Source: UBA7887 sp964408735 (GTDB lineage Bacteria > Pseudomonadota > Alphaproteobacteria > UBA7887). Taken from it: a stretch of DNA of 53,888 nt. Positions 23,524 through 32,957 of the stretch are shown in pieces (positions within the stretch are counted from its first letter, which is position 1; every line of letters starts with the position of its first letter). Position numbers and translations under genes: made by a program. The stretch is taken from contig CAYPAX010000018.1 of assembly GCA_964408735.1 (NCBI GenBank), positions 1-53,888 of the forward strand. Reading direction: 5' to 3'. The notes below the pieces were generated by a model that saw only the letters and a list, made by a program, of their open reading frames with translations, had not been told where the DNA came from and did no database searches.

Positions 23524-25131
23524 GCCGCCGAACTGCCAGTCGCGCCCCGGTGCCGCCTCGAACAGGCGTTTGGTATAGTCGTCGCTGGGGGCGGCGAAAA
23601 CCTCGGCGGTCGGGCCCGTCTCCACCACCTCGCCGAGATGCATGACGGCGATGCGGTCGCAGATCTTGGCGGCCACGCGCAGATCGTGGGTGATGAAAAG
23701 CAGCGCCAGGTCGAAGCGCTTGCGCACCTCGTCGAGCAGGTCGAGCACCTGGGCCTGGATCGAGACGTCGAGCGCCGAGACGGCTTCGTCCGCCACCAGC
23801 ACCTCGGGCTCCATCGCGAGCGCCCGGGCGATGCAGATGCGCTGGCGCTGGCCGCCGGAGAACTGGTGCGGAAAGCGGCTGCGCACGGAGGGATCGATGC
23901 CGACCAGCGTCAGCAGCTCGTCGGCGCGCGTCTCCGCCTCATGCCGCGGCAGGCCGTAATTGCGCGGCCCCTCGGTGATGGCGCTACCCACGGTCTGGCG
24001 CGGATCCAGCGAGCGGTAGGGGTCCTGGAAGATGATCTGGATACGGCGGCGGTGGGGCCTCAGCGCGCGCGTCGACAGATGGGCGATATGCTCGCCATGC
24101 AGCAGCACCTCGCCTGCCGTGGGCTCGACCAGGCGCATGATGCAGCGCGCCACGGTCGATTTGCCCGAGCCGGATTCGCCGACGATGCCGAGGGTCTCGC
24201 CGCGGCGGATCTCGATATCGACATTGCGCGCCGCATGCACCTCGCGCCGGCGCCGACGCAAGCCGCCAGCGCCATAGACCTTGGTCAGACTCTTGGTCTG
24301 CAGCGCCACCGGCGAGGCGGTGATCGGCACGCGTGCCGGTGGCTCGAGGCCCGGGACCGCCGCCATCAGCATGCGCGTATAATCGTGTTCGGGCGCGGTC
24401 AGCACGCGTTTTGCCTCGCCGCTCTCGACCACGTTGCCGTTCTGCATCACCGCGACCCGGTCGGCGATCTCCGCCACCACGCCGAAATCGTGGGTGATGA
24501 AAAGCACGCCGGTCTGCCGCTCCACCTGGATGCGCTTGATAAGCGCCAGGATTTGCGCCTGGGTGGTGACGTCGAGGGCGGTGGTCGGCTCGTCGGCGAT
24601 CAGCAATGCCGGTTCCAGCACCAGCGCCATGGCGATCATCACGCGCTGGCGCTGGCCGCCGGAAAGCTGGTGCGGGTAGGCGTGCACGAGCTTTTCCGGC
24701 TCCGGCAGGTTGACCGCGGTCATGACCTCGTGCACGCGCTGAGCTCGCTGTGGCGCGGTCAGCTCGGTGTGGGTCGCCAGCACCTCCTCGATCTGCCGGC
24801 CGCAACGCATGACGGGATTGAGCGCCGTCATGGGCTCCTGGAAGATCATCGACATGCGCGCGCCGCGCAGCGCCCGCAAGCGCTTCGGTGTGGCGTCGAG
24901 CAGGGATTCGCCGAGCAGCGATACCGAGCCCGCGACGGGCTCCAGGTGCGGGCGCGGCAGCAGGCCCATCACGGCCTGGGCGCAGACCGACTTGCCCGAG
25001 CCGGACTCGCCGACCACGCACAGCGTCTCGCCGGCATCGACATGCAAGCTCACATCCTCGATGGCATGTGGCCTGTCGGCATCCGCCGGTAGGCTGACGC
25101 TGAGGCCGTCTATGTCGAGAACCTGGCTCAC
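23506..25131 (-). CDS. Peptide/nickel-type ABC transporter, double ATP-binding protein
   Basis: 541 residues, a DppD-DppF-like fusion with two complete ATPase modules. First module: Walker A VVGESGSGKS, signature LSGGQRQR, Walker B LLIADEPT. Second module: GIVGESGSGKST, FSGGQRQR, VLVADEAV. Each ends with the oligopeptide-transporter C-terminal extension (around EHDYTRMLMAAVPG and SDDYTKRLFEAAPG). The GTG start at 25131 overlaps the upstream permease stop by 4 bases (GTGA), signalling translational coupling. Powers the two permeases encoded upstream. Confidence 0.94.
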   Translation of the reverse strand: MSQVLDIDGLSVSLPADADRPHAIEDVSLHVDAGETLCVVGESGSGKSVCAQAVMGLLPRPHLEPVAGSVSLLGESLLDATPKRLRALRGARMSMIFQEPMTALNPVMRCGRQIEEVLATHTELTAPQRAQRVHEVMTAVNLPEPEKLVHAYPHQLSGGQRQRVMIAMALVLEPALLIADEPTTALDVTTQAQILALIKRIQVERQTGVLFITHDFGVVAEIADRVAVMQNGNVVESGEAKRVLTAPEHDYTRMLMAAVPGLEPPARVPITASPVALQTKSLTKVYGAGGLRRRRREVHAARNVDIEIRRGETLGIVGESGSGKSTVARCIMRLVEPTAGEVLLHGEHIAHLSTRALRPHRRRIQIIFQDPYRSLDPRQTVGSAITEGPRNYGLPRHEAETRADELLTLVGIDPSVRSRFPHQFSGGQRQRICIARALAMEPEVLVADEAVSALDVSIQAQVLDLLDEVRKRFDLALLFITHDLRVAAKICDRIAVMHLGEVVETGPTAEVFAAPSDDYTKRLFEAAPGRDWQFGGLQGEA

Positions 25132-26012
25132 ATGCGCCTCGCAATGCGCGGGTCGAGGGTGTCGCGCAGGCCGTCGCCGAGCACGTTGATGGCGAGCACG
25201 GTGAGTGCCAGGCAGATGCCGGGGAAGAAGATGATCCAGGGGCTGACCTGGAACAGTGCCCGGCCCTCGGCCATGATGTTGCCCCAGGTCGGAGTCTCGG
25301 GCGGGATGCCGGCGCCGAGGAAGCTGAGCAGCGCCTCGGTGATGATGGCCGAGGCGCAGACATAGGTGCCCTGGACGATCAGCGGTGCCACGGTGTTGGG
25401 CAATATATGCCGCAGCAGCATCTTCGGCAGCCGCGTGCCGGCCGTGATGGCGGCCTCGACATAGGGCTCCTCTCGGATGGTCAGCACGACGCTGCGCACC
25501 AGACGCACGACGCGAGGGATTTCGGGGATGGTAATCGCCACCACCACGGTGGTCAGGCTGGCGCCGGCAAGCGCGATCATGGCGATGGCGAGCAGAATGC
25601 CGGGGATCGCCATCAGCCCGTCCATGACGCGCATGATCACGGCGTCGAGCATCCGCATGTAACCGGACAAGAGGCCGATAAAGAGCCCGACGGTGATACT
25701 CAAGGCCATCACACAGAGGCCCACCACCAGCGAGATGCGAGCGCCATAGACCGTGCGCGTATAGAGGTCGCGACCGTACATGTCGGTGCCGAACCAATAC
25801 TCCGCGGCCGGCGGCTTGAGGCGGTTGATCGGGTCCATGGTGGTGACCTCGCCGGTGAACAGCCACGGCGCCAGCAGCGCGGCTCCCGCCATCAGCGCGA
25901 TCAGCACCAGGCCGAACAGCACGCCGGTGTGGCTGCGCATCAGGCGCCAGACGCCGTCGCGGCGCGGCGCATCCGGTTGGGTCAGCTCGACGGATTTGAC
26001 ACTCGTGATCAA
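25128..26012 (-). CDS. Peptide/nickel-type ABC transporter permease (DppC-like)
   Basis: 294 residues, six predicted membrane segments. The N-terminal cytoplasmic stretch plus the first membrane helix and the segment HWFGTD-like YWFGTDMYGRDLYTRTVYGA identify the DppC branch. The coupling-helix EAA motif is EAAITAGTRLPKMLLRHILPN. It starts with TTG at 26012, overlapping the DppB-like stop (TTGA), with GAGG eight bases upstream. Co-transcribed with the ATPase and its partner permease. Confidence 0.93.
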   Translation of the reverse strand: MITSVKSVELTQPDAPRRDGVWRLMRSHTGVLFGLVLIALMAGAALLAPWLFTGEVTTMDPINRLKPPAAEYWFGTDMYGRDLYTRTVYGARISLVVGLCVMALSITVGLFIGLLSGYMRMLDAVIMRVMDGLMAIPGILLAIAMIALAGASLTTVVVAITIPEIPRVVRLVRSVVLTIREEPYVEAAITAGTRLPKMLLRHILPNTVAPLIVQGTYVCASAIITEALLSFLGAGIPPETPTWGNIMAEGRALFQVSPWIIFFPGICLALTVLAINVLGDGLRDTLDPRIARRM

Positions 26013-26950
26013 TAGCGGATCCTCGGGTCGAAGACCGTGTAGAGGAGGTCGACCAGCAGGTTCACGACCACATAGGCGGCCGAGAAGACCAGGATGATGC
26101 CCTGGATCACCGGGTAATCGCGGCGCAACACCGCGTCCACGGTCAGGCGCCCGAGACCGGGTATGTTGTAGACGCTCTCGGTCACCACGACGCCGCCGAT
26201 CAGCAGCGAGAAGCCGATGCCGATGACCGTGACGATGGGCACCGCGGCGTTGCCGAGCGCGTGGCGCAGCAACACCAGGCGCTCGTTAAGCCCCTTGGCG
26301 CGGGCGGTGCGGACATAGTCTTCGCTCAGCACCTCGAGCACGCTGGCGCGCGTGATGCGCGCGATGAGCGCAATGTAGATGACGCTGAGGGTGGCGCTCG
26401 GCAGCACCATGCGGTGCAGGAAGGGCCAAAATCCCTCGCCCAGGGGCGCATAGCCCTGGACCGGAAACCAGGCGAGCTTGATCGCCAGCAGCCAGATCAG
26501 CCCGTAGCCCAGGACGAAGACGGGCACCGAGAAGCCGAGTACGGCAAAGCCCATGACCAGGCGGTCGATCCACGAGCCCGCCTTCCATGCCGCCAGGGTG
26601 CCGAGCGGCACGGCGACCGCCACTGCCAATGCCAGCGTGATCAGGGCCAGCGCCAGAGTGGGCTCGAGGCGTTGCCCGATCAGGGTCGCCACGGGCAGAT
26701 TGGAGAAGATCGAAATGCCGAGATCGCCGCCGGCCAGGCGCTCGACCCAGCTGAGGAACTGGATGTGAATGGGTTGGTCGAGGCCGAGCTTGGCGCGGAT
26801 GCGCTCGATATCCTCGGGGCTCGCATAATCGCCGGCGATGACCGTTGCCGGGTCGCCGGGACTCAGATGCAGCAAAAGAAAGACGAAGATCGCCACCACC
26901 GCCATCACCGGGACGGTGGCGATCACACGGCGAAGGACAAAGCCGAGCAT
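26009..26950 (-). CDS. Peptide/nickel-type ABC transporter permease (DppB-like)
   Basis: 313 residues with the DppB N-terminus (FVLRRVIATVPVMAVVAIFVF), the family segment LSPGDPATVIAG, and the EAA motif ARAKGLNERLVLLRHALGNA. The gene ends IRY and overlaps the next permease. It lies 22 bases after the binding-protein gene. Six membrane segments are expected. Confidence 0.94.
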   Translation of the reverse strand: MLGFVLRRVIATVPVMAVVAIFVFLLLHLSPGDPATVIAGDYASPEDIERIRAKLGLDQPIHIQFLSWVERLAGGDLGISIFSNLPVATLIGQRLEPTLALALITLALAVAVAVPLGTLAAWKAGSWIDRLVMGFAVLGFSVPVFVLGYGLIWLLAIKLAWFPVQGYAPLGEGFWPFLHRMVLPSATLSVIYIALIARITRASVLEVLSEDYVRTARAKGLNERLVLLRHALGNAAVPIVTVIGIGFSLLIGGVVVTESVYNIPGLGRLTVDAVLRRDYPVIQGIILVFSAAYVVVNLLVDLLYTVFDPRIRY

Positions 26951-26972
26951 TAGACGGGTTTCGCTAGCCTAC

Positions 26973-28538
26973 CTATTGCTTGTCTATGTTCCAGAAGAAC
27001 TGCACCGGCGACGGGATCATTCCTGTCAGGTTGTCGCGATAGGCGACGGGATTGAACCATTTGCCGAAATTGGCGTAGGTGACGATCTCGAAGGCTCGCC
27101 GTTGCACGGCTTCGGCGATCTGCAGCTGCTTGGCGGGGTCGGGCTCGCGGGCGAAGGCGTCGCGCAAGGCCTCGATCTCCTCGTCGCAGGGCCAGCCGAA
27201 CCAGGCGCGCTCGCGGCAGCCGCCCGAGACGCCGATATTGGCCACCGGATTGAGAATGTCGGCACCGATCCACCAGGTGATGAAGATGTTCCAGCCGCCC
27301 TGGTCGACGGGATCGCTGATGGCGCGCCGCGAAGTCAGCGTGCTCCAGTCCATTGCCTGCAATTCGACGTTGACGCCGATCTCGCGCAGCAGCTGCGCCG
27401 TGACCAGCGCCGCGCCGTTGTTGATGGGAATATCGGTGGCCTGCAGGATGACGACCGGCGTGCCGTCATAGCCGGCTTCCTGGACCAGGGCCCGCGCCTT
27501 GTCCAAATCTTGCGTCATCAGGGCTTCCGAGCCGGCATCGCTCTCGAGCGGCGTGCCGCAGCCGAAATAGGCGGGGCAGGTGCCGTAATAGGCTGGGTTG
27601 CCGACCACCGCCTGCAAATAGTCAGACTGGTTGATCATCCACAGCACGGCCTGGCGCATTTTCGGATTGTCGAAGGGCGGCAGCGCATGGTTGAGGCGCA
27701 CCCAGCCCTGCTGGCCGAGCTCATCGAGGGTGGCGACGGCGACGCCCGGCGCGCTCTCCATGATCGGCAGCAGGTCGTGCGGCGGCAGCTCGAAATAGTC
27801 GATCTCGCCCGCCATCAGCGCATTCATCGCCGTCGCCGCGTCGGGAATGTAGTGCCACTCGATGCGATCGACCTTGGGCCGTTTGCCGCCGGCCGCGAAG
27901 CTTGGCGCCTCCGCGCGGGGCACATAGGCCGGGTTGCGCACATAGACCACCTTGGCGCCCGGTACCCATTCCTCGGCCACGAACAGGAAGGGGCCTGAGC
28001 CGATGATCTCAGGCACCTGCTCGAAGGGATCGGTCTGGGCCAGGCGCTCGGGCATCATGAAAGGCACGTTGGAGCTGATCTTGCCGAGGGATTCCAGCAC
28101 CAGGCCGTAAGGCGCCGACAGCACCAATTCGAAGGTGCCGTCATCGACCACGCGCAGCTCGGAAGTCGCATCCATGAGCTTCTGACCCATGCCGTCGCGT
28201 GCGCCCCAGCGCTTGATGGAGGCGACGCAGTCGGCCGCTGTGACGGCTGCGCCGTCGTGCCAGAGCAGGCCGTCGCGCAGAGTGAAGGTCCAGATCAGAC
28301 CGTCGTCGCTGACCGACCAGCTATCGACCATCTGCGGCTGCACTTCGAGGTTCTCGTCGAGGGCAAACAGCGTGTCGTAGACCATATAGCCGTGATTGCG
28401 CGTGATATAGGCCGTGGTCCAGATCGGATCGATGTTCTTCAGGTCCGCGTGGGGCACCACCTTGAGAACCGTCTCCGACCACGCCGGTGTCGCACCCAGC
28501 AGCAGCGCTGCCATCACTCCAAGCCACAATCGCTTCAT
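26973..28538 (-). CDS. ABC transporter substrate-binding protein (family 5, peptide type)
   Basis: 521 residues. Signal peptide MKRLWLGVMAALLLGATPAWS, then the family-5 N-terminus (LKVVPHADLKNIDPIWTTAY) and typical landmarks LAESWSVSDDGLIWTF-like WSVSDDGLIWTFTLRDGLLWHDG, FELVLSAPYG and MRQAVLWMINQSDYLQAVVG. Captures the solute in the periplasm for the importer encoded directly downstream. No lipobox cysteine, so probably soluble. First gene of the operon. Substrate (peptide, sugar or other) not readable. Confidence 0.94.
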   Translation of the reverse strand: MKRLWLGVMAALLLGATPAWSETVLKVVPHADLKNIDPIWTTAYITRNHGYMVYDTLFALDENLEVQPQMVDSWSVSDDGLIWTFTLRDGLLWHDGAAVTAADCVASIKRWGARDGMGQKLMDATSELRVVDDGTFELVLSAPYGLVLESLGKISSNVPFMMPERLAQTDPFEQVPEIIGSGPFLFVAEEWVPGAKVVYVRNPAYVPRAEAPSFAAGGKRPKVDRIEWHYIPDAATAMNALMAGEIDYFELPPHDLLPIMESAPGVAVATLDELGQQGWVRLNHALPPFDNPKMRQAVLWMINQSDYLQAVVGNPAYYGTCPAYFGCGTPLESDAGSEALMTQDLDKARALVQEAGYDGTPVVILQATDIPINNGAALVTAQLLREIGVNVELQAMDWSTLTSRRAISDPVDQGGWNIFITWWIGADILNPVANIGVSGGCRERAWFGWPCDEEIEALRDAFAREPDPAKQLQIAEAVQRRAFEIVTYANFGKWFNPVAYRDNLTGMIPSPVQFFWNIDKQ

Positions 28539-28634
28539 TGCCTTGCCCTCCCGGTTCTCTTCGGCGCGGCGACTGTAGCACTTTGCGCGGCGAGTGGTTG
28601 GAAAAGTGCGCGCTTTTCGTTAAGAGAGGCGCCC

Positions 28635-29786
28635 ATGCCCGTCCTGTTGTTCATCGTTTTCGTCGACCTCGTCGGTTTCGGCATCATTATCCCGTTGCTG
28701 CCGTTCTATGCCGAGCATTTCGGCGCCTCGCCGCTCGCCGTGACCCTGCTCATGGCGATCTATTCCGCCATGCAGTTCTTGGCGGCGCCGCTGCTTGGCG
28801 CCTTGTCGGACCGCTATGGCCGCCGCCGCGTGATCGCGCTGAGCACTTTCGGCGCCGCCTTGGGCTATCTGGTAATGGGTTTGGCAGGCTCGCTGGCCAT
28901 GCTGTTCGTCGCGCGGGCGCTTGCCGGCGCCATGGCCGGCAATATCGCCGCCGCCCAGGCCTATATCGCCGATGTCACAAGCCCGGAGGACCGCGCCAAG
29001 GGCATGGGCCTGTTCGGCGCCGCCATGGGCTTCGGCTTCATCGTCGGCCCGGCCATCGGCGCCGCATTGGCCGGTGGCGGCGAGACGGTGAACTTCAGCC
29101 TGCCGCCGCTGGTCGCCGCCGCCACCTCGGCGCTGGCGGGCGTGCTGGCGCTGGTCGCGTTGCGCGAGACCGGGGTAGAGGCTGCGCCACGCCGGCTAAG
29201 CTGGCTGGCACCGATCTCCGCTGCCCTCGGCAATGCGGACCTACGACCGCTGGCAGTAACCCTGTTCCTGGTCGTCTTTGCTTTTGCCGGCCTGGAGACC
29301 ACCTTCGCGCTATGGGCCGAGCGCCAGCTCGAATGGGGCCCGCGCGAAGTCGGCGCCTTGTTCGCCGGCGTCGGCGTGGTTGCAGTAATCGTTCAGGGCG
29401 GCCTGGTCGGCAGGCTAAGCCGCCGCCTCGGCGAGGAAGCCGTGGTGATGATCGGCATCGTCGCCCTGGTCGCGGGCTTCGCGCTCTTGCCCACCGCCAC
29501 GACACTGCCGCCGACCCTGGTCGCCATGGTCTTGCTGGCTGGCGGCTTCGGCCTGGCCAATCCGGCCCTTGCCAGCCTGGTCTCGCGCCGCGCTGCCGCC
29601 GATGCGCAGGGCGCCAGCCTGGGGGTTGCCCAGGCTGGCGCCAGCCTTGGTCGCATCTTCGGTCCGGCGCTGGCCGGGCTGTTGTTCACCGGCGGTGGCC
29701 AGGCTCTGCCTTATGTCGCCAGTGCCGCCATCCTCGTGGTGGTGGCGGCATTTTGGCAAAGGATACGGCGCCTAGCCCCTGAGTGA
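28635..29786 (+). CDS. MFS transporter, TetA/multidrug type
   Basis: 383 residues, about twelve membrane segments. N-terminal half has FIVFVDLVGFGIIIPLLPFY and the major-facilitator loop motif GALSDRYGRRRVI between helices 2 and 3. Helix 5 motif GFIVGPAIGAALAG marks the drug/H+ antiporter group. It starts at ATG 28635 with GAGAGG upstream and is divergent from the ABC importer. Its stop lies three bases from the convergent serine-hydrolase gene. The exported compound is unknown, and resistance function is not implied by sequence alone. Confidence 0.9.
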   Translation: MPVLLFIVFVDLVGFGIIIPLLPFYAEHFGASPLAVTLLMAIYSAMQFLAAPLLGALSDRYGRRRVIALSTFGAALGYLVMGLAGSLAMLFVARALAGAMAGNIAAAQAYIADVTSPEDRAKGMGLFGAAMGFGFIVGPAIGAALAGGGETVNFSLPPLVAAATSALAGVLALVALRETGVEAAPRRLSWLAPISAALGNADLRPLAVTLFLVVFAFAGLETTFALWAERQLEWGPREVGALFAGVGVVAVIVQGGLVGRLSRRLGEEAVVMIGIVALVAGFALLPTATTLPPTLVAMVLLAGGFGLANPALASLVSRRAAADAQGASLGVAQAGASLGRIFGPALAGLLFTGGGQALPYVASAAILVVVAAFWQRIRRLAPE

Positions 29787-29789
29787 CGC

Positions 29790-31118
29790 TCAGTCGGTGA
29801 CCGCCTGATAGACTGCGGCGTGGACCTTGGTCTCGATCTCGGGCGTGCGCGCACCGAGCTGGCTCAGCATGACGATGCTCATGTTCTCCACCGGGTCGAT
29901 CCAGAAGCGGGTATTGAAGATTCCCGCCCACATATATTCGCCGACCGAGCCGAGCTCGTTCTGCCCCGCCTCCGACTTGACGCCGAAACCGAGCCCGAAC
30001 TTGTCGCCGAGATTGCCCACGGCAAGCGGGCTGTAGACATCCCAGAGGCTCAGCTCGCCGATGTGGTTGGACGACATCAGCTCGACCGATTTGGGGCTCA
30101 AGATGCGCGCGCCGTCGAGGGCGCCGCCATTGAGGAACATCTGCATGAAGCGCAGATAGTCGCCAGCCGTCGAACTCAGTCCGCCGCCGCCGGCGAAGAA
30201 GGTGCGCTGGTCGGAATAGGGCAGGGCGGCACCGAACACGAACGGACCCCAGGTGATGGTCTCGTCGGAGGCCGGCGTCAGGCTGCCGTCCTCGCCCGGG
30301 ATGTAGAGGCTGGAGACCCGAGGGCGCTGGGCGTCCGAGATGAAGAACTGGGTGTCTGTCATGCCGAGCGGCGCGAAGATGCGCTCTTGGAAGAATTGAT
30401 CGAGCGGCATGCCCGAAGCGACCTCGACCACATGGCCCAGCACGTCGGTGTTGAGGCCATAGGCATAGGCCTCGCCCGGGTGGTGGATCAACGGCAGCTT
30501 GCCGAGCTTCTTGACCATCTCGCCGATGGTTCCCGGCGTCGGCGCCAAGCCGTCATAGATGCCCGCTTCCGCGTAGATGGTGGTGATCGGCTCCATGCCC
30601 CAGAAGCGGTAGGTGATGCCGGCCATGTGGGTCAGCAGATCGAGAATGGTGATCTCGCGCCGCGCCGGCTCGGTGGTGTGGCCGGCGGAGGGATCGGCCG
30701 GGTCGTTGAGCACCAGCACCTGGGGCTCGGCAAACTCGGGAATGAACTTGGAGACCGGATCGGTCAGCAGCAGCGCGCCTTCCTCGTAAAGCATCATGAT
30801 CGCCGCGCTGGTCACGGGCTTGGTCATGGAGGCGATGCGGAAGATGGCGTCTTCGCGCATGGGCTCGCCCGGGTTCAGCTCGCCGAAGGTCTCCAGGTAG
30901 ACGATCTTGTTCTCCGAGGCGACGCCGACGACGGCACCGGCCAGGCGTCCGGCCCCGATGTAGGATTCAATGGCCTCGCCGACACGCGCCAGGCGGTGCG
31001 AAGACAGGCCCGCCTGCTCAGGCGCCGCGCGCTCCAGATCGGCGGCAAATGTCGAAGCAGCGATAAGGAATACGGCCGCGCTTGACGGCAGAATCCCAGC
31101 GGTTATCCGCTTGAACAT
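29790..31118 (-). CDS. Serine hydrolase of the beta-lactamase/DD-peptidase fold (class C-like)
   Basis: 442 residues. Signal peptide MFKRITAGILPSSAAVFLIA ending STFAAD. The catalytic SxxK is SMTK at residues 97-100. The YxN motif is probably Tyr-Gly-Leu-Asn in AYAYGLNTD. The third motif is less clear. The length and the long insert near residues 130-200 fit the esterase/EstB-type branch rather than true beta-lactamases. AGGGGAGGAA precedes ATG 31118. An upstream in-frame ATG at 31196 would hide the signal peptide. Likely periplasmic esterase or peptidase. Confidence 0.88.
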   Translation of the reverse strand: MFKRITAGILPSSAAVFLIAASTFAADLERAAPEQAGLSSHRLARVGEAIESYIGAGRLAGAVVGVASENKIVYLETFGELNPGEPMREDAIFRIASMTKPVTSAAIMMLYEEGALLLTDPVSKFIPEFAEPQVLVLNDPADPSAGHTTEPARREITILDLLTHMAGITYRFWGMEPITTIYAEAGIYDGLAPTPGTIGEMVKKLGKLPLIHHPGEAYAYGLNTDVLGHVVEVASGMPLDQFFQERIFAPLGMTDTQFFISDAQRPRVSSLYIPGEDGSLTPASDETITWGPFVFGAALPYSDQRTFFAGGGGLSSTAGDYLRFMQMFLNGGALDGARILSPKSVELMSSNHIGELSLWDVYSPLAVGNLGDKFGLGFGVKSEAGQNELGSVGEYMWAGIFNTRFWIDPVENMSIVMLSQLGARTPEIETKVHAAVYQAVTD

Positions 31119-31205
31119 GGTTCCTCCCCTATTGTTCGTGGCGCTGTTGTCCCAGCGCCAGAGGTGAGTATGGGTGGACGAAATCCGGTTGTGCAATGGG
31201 AATCT

Positions 31206-31670
31206 CTACGGCCGCGCCACCATCAGCCAGAACACCACGACCAAAGCCAGGAAGGCCGGCCAGCCCAAGGTGAACCAGGCGCGCATGTGGCGGCGATAGG
31301 CCTCGGGCAGGGCCGAGCCCTCGCGCGCCGCTGTCGCAGCGAGGCGGCTCATGCGCAATTGCAGGCCGACCACCGGCAGCCAGCAGGCCCCGGCCAGCGC
31401 GTAGAGCCCGTAGACCCAGAGCAGCCAGGTCTCGGTGAAGCCGTAGCCGACCTCGTAGACCAGCCAGAGGCCCGAGAGCGGCTGGAAGATCACCGCCGGG
31501 GTGGTGAACAGCCAGTCCGCCACCACGGCGTGGCGGGTGGCGAAGGCGATCGCCGCGACATCGCCGCCGCGATTGGCGCGCCAGACCACGAAGGCGGTGC
31601 CGAGCCCGGTGCCGAAGACCACCGTCGCCGAGAGAATGTGCAATACCTTGACGATCTCGTAGGCGCTCAT
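31206..31670 (-). CDS. DUF2269-type integral membrane protein
   Basis: 154 residues, four membrane segments. It begins YEIVKVLHILSATVVFGTGLG, a hallmark of the DUF2269 family, and continues with LFTTPAVIFQPLSGLWLV and WLLWVYGLYALAGACWLPVV. The ATG overlaps the stop of the SDR-DoxX gene by 4 bases, so the two are very probably translated together. Function unknown. Confidence 0.88.
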   Translation of the reverse strand: MSAYEIVKVLHILSATVVFGTGLGTAFVVWRANRGGDVAAIAFATRHAVVADWLFTTPAVIFQPLSGLWLVYEVGYGFTETWLLWVYGLYALAGACWLPVVGLQLRMSRLAATAAREGSALPEAYRRHMRAWFTLGWPAFLALVVVFWLMVARP

Positions 31671-32953
31671 CCGTCGTCCTCGATCGCCATCAGGATCAGC
31701 GAGGCGAGCGCCGCCGGCACGGTCTTGACCAGGGGGCCGAGCGGAGCAAGCCAGAGCAGCGGCGCGGCGATGCTGAGCCAGGCGAGATAGCCAAGGGTCG
31801 CCAGCACCTGCAGGCCGCAGAACAGGCGTACGCGCCAGCCGAGCAGCAGCGGCAGGCCGAGCGCCACATCCATCGCCGCCGTTGCCCACAAGGCGATATC
31901 GGCGCCGGCGCCGTCGAACCCTGCCGCCGTCAGCATCGCCGCGACCTCGGCGCGCGGGGCGAAGAAGGCGGCGATAACGCCGCTCGCGACCCAGAACAGG
32001 CCGAGCGTGATGCGTAGCAGCGGGCGCAGGAAATAGAGCCGCGCGTGCCAGCGGTCCTGGACATGCGCCGGCGAGGCGGCCAATGCCTCGGCAAAGCCGC
32101 GTGGCGTGATCCCGGTGGCGGCAATGAAGGCATCCGGCGGCGCGGTGTTGCCGTAATCCATCATGCGCAGCGAGGTGCTGTTGATGGGCTCGCCGCCGAC
32201 AAGGTCGCCGAGGCGTGCTGCCATGGCGACGATCCCGCGCGGCATCTTCAGCAAGGGCGCTGGTGCCAAGCCCAGCCAGCCGCGAAAGCCCATGAGGATA
32301 TCGGCAATAGACATGGGCTCCGGGCCCGAGGCGATGATCTCTGCCCGCGCCGGGGTTTCGAGCAGGCGCACCACGCCGGCGGCGAAGTCGTCCATGTGGA
32401 TGGGCTGAAAGGATTGACCGCCATCGCCGACGACCGGGATCGCCAGCGGCAGCGCCGCCATGGCGCGAAACAGCGAGGTGCCGCCATAGGAGCCCGCCGG
32501 GGTATAGACCAGCGACGGCTTGACCACGGTCCAGTCGAGATCGAGGCCGGCGAGATGCAGGTCGGCGGCGTGCTTGCTGTCGGCATAGGCCGTGCCGGCG
32601 CCCGCATCCGCGCCGAGCGCCGATATCTGCAGCACCTTGGGCACGCCCGCGGCGACGCAGGCGTCGAACAAGGCGACGGGCGCGGCCGTGTGCACCGCAT
32701 CGGTTACCGCGTCGCTCGCCTGCAAGATGCCGGCGCAATTGATCACCGCGTCTATACCGGCAAGGCGCGGTGTCCAGGCCTCGGGCGTCACGTCGTGGAC
32801 GAAGTCGCAGGCGATGGCCTCGCTGCCCGGAAACATGCGCATCGCTCGTGCCGGATTGCGGTCGGCGCAAACCAGCCCATGACCTTCCGCCAGCAGTTGC
32901 GCCGCCAGATGGCGGCCAAGAAAGCCCGTGGCACCGGTAAGCAGGACACGCAT
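31667..32953 (-). CDS. NAD(P)-binding SDR/NmrA-like oxidoreductase fused to a DoxX-like membrane domain
   Basis: 428 residues. The N-terminal Rossmann part starts MRVLLTGATGFLGRHLAAQL, with INCAGILQ and the atypical-SDR segment YADSKHAADLHLAGLDLDWT then VVKPSLVYTPAGSYGGTSLF. After about residue 300 the chain becomes a DoxX-like four-helix membrane domain (LYFLRPLLRITLGLFWVASG, then AAMDVALGLPLLLGWRVRLF). It would anchor the oxidoreductase to the inner membrane. Coupled to the DUF2269 gene downstream, and preceded by the hydrolase gene with only 4 bases between. Confidence 0.87.
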   Translation of the reverse strand: MRVLLTGATGFLGRHLAAQLLAEGHGLVCADRNPARAMRMFPGSEAIACDFVHDVTPEAWTPRLAGIDAVINCAGILQASDAVTDAVHTAAPVALFDACVAAGVPKVLQISALGADAGAGTAYADSKHAADLHLAGLDLDWTVVKPSLVYTPAGSYGGTSLFRAMAALPLAIPVVGDGGQSFQPIHMDDFAAGVVRLLETPARAEIIASGPEPMSIADILMGFRGWLGLAPAPLLKMPRGIVAMAARLGDLVGGEPINSTSLRMMDYGNTAPPDAFIAATGITPRGFAEALAASPAHVQDRWHARLYFLRPLLRITLGLFWVASGVIAAFFAPRAEVAAMLTAAGFDGAGADIALWATAAMDVALGLPLLLGWRVRLFCGLQVLATLGYLAWLSIAAPLLWLAPLGPLVKTVPAALASLILMAIEDDG

Positions 32954-32957
32954 TGTC

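Noticed and set aside
23638..25092. 484-codon plus-strand frame opposite the ABC ATPase
   Set aside because: Complementary to a clear double ATPase, no independent support.
31672..32870. A frame joining the DUF2269 protein to an upstream 400-codon region, looking like one fusion protein
   Set aside because: The upstream portion is an off-frame reading of the SDR-DoxX gene. The two genes overlap by ATGA, so they are separate.
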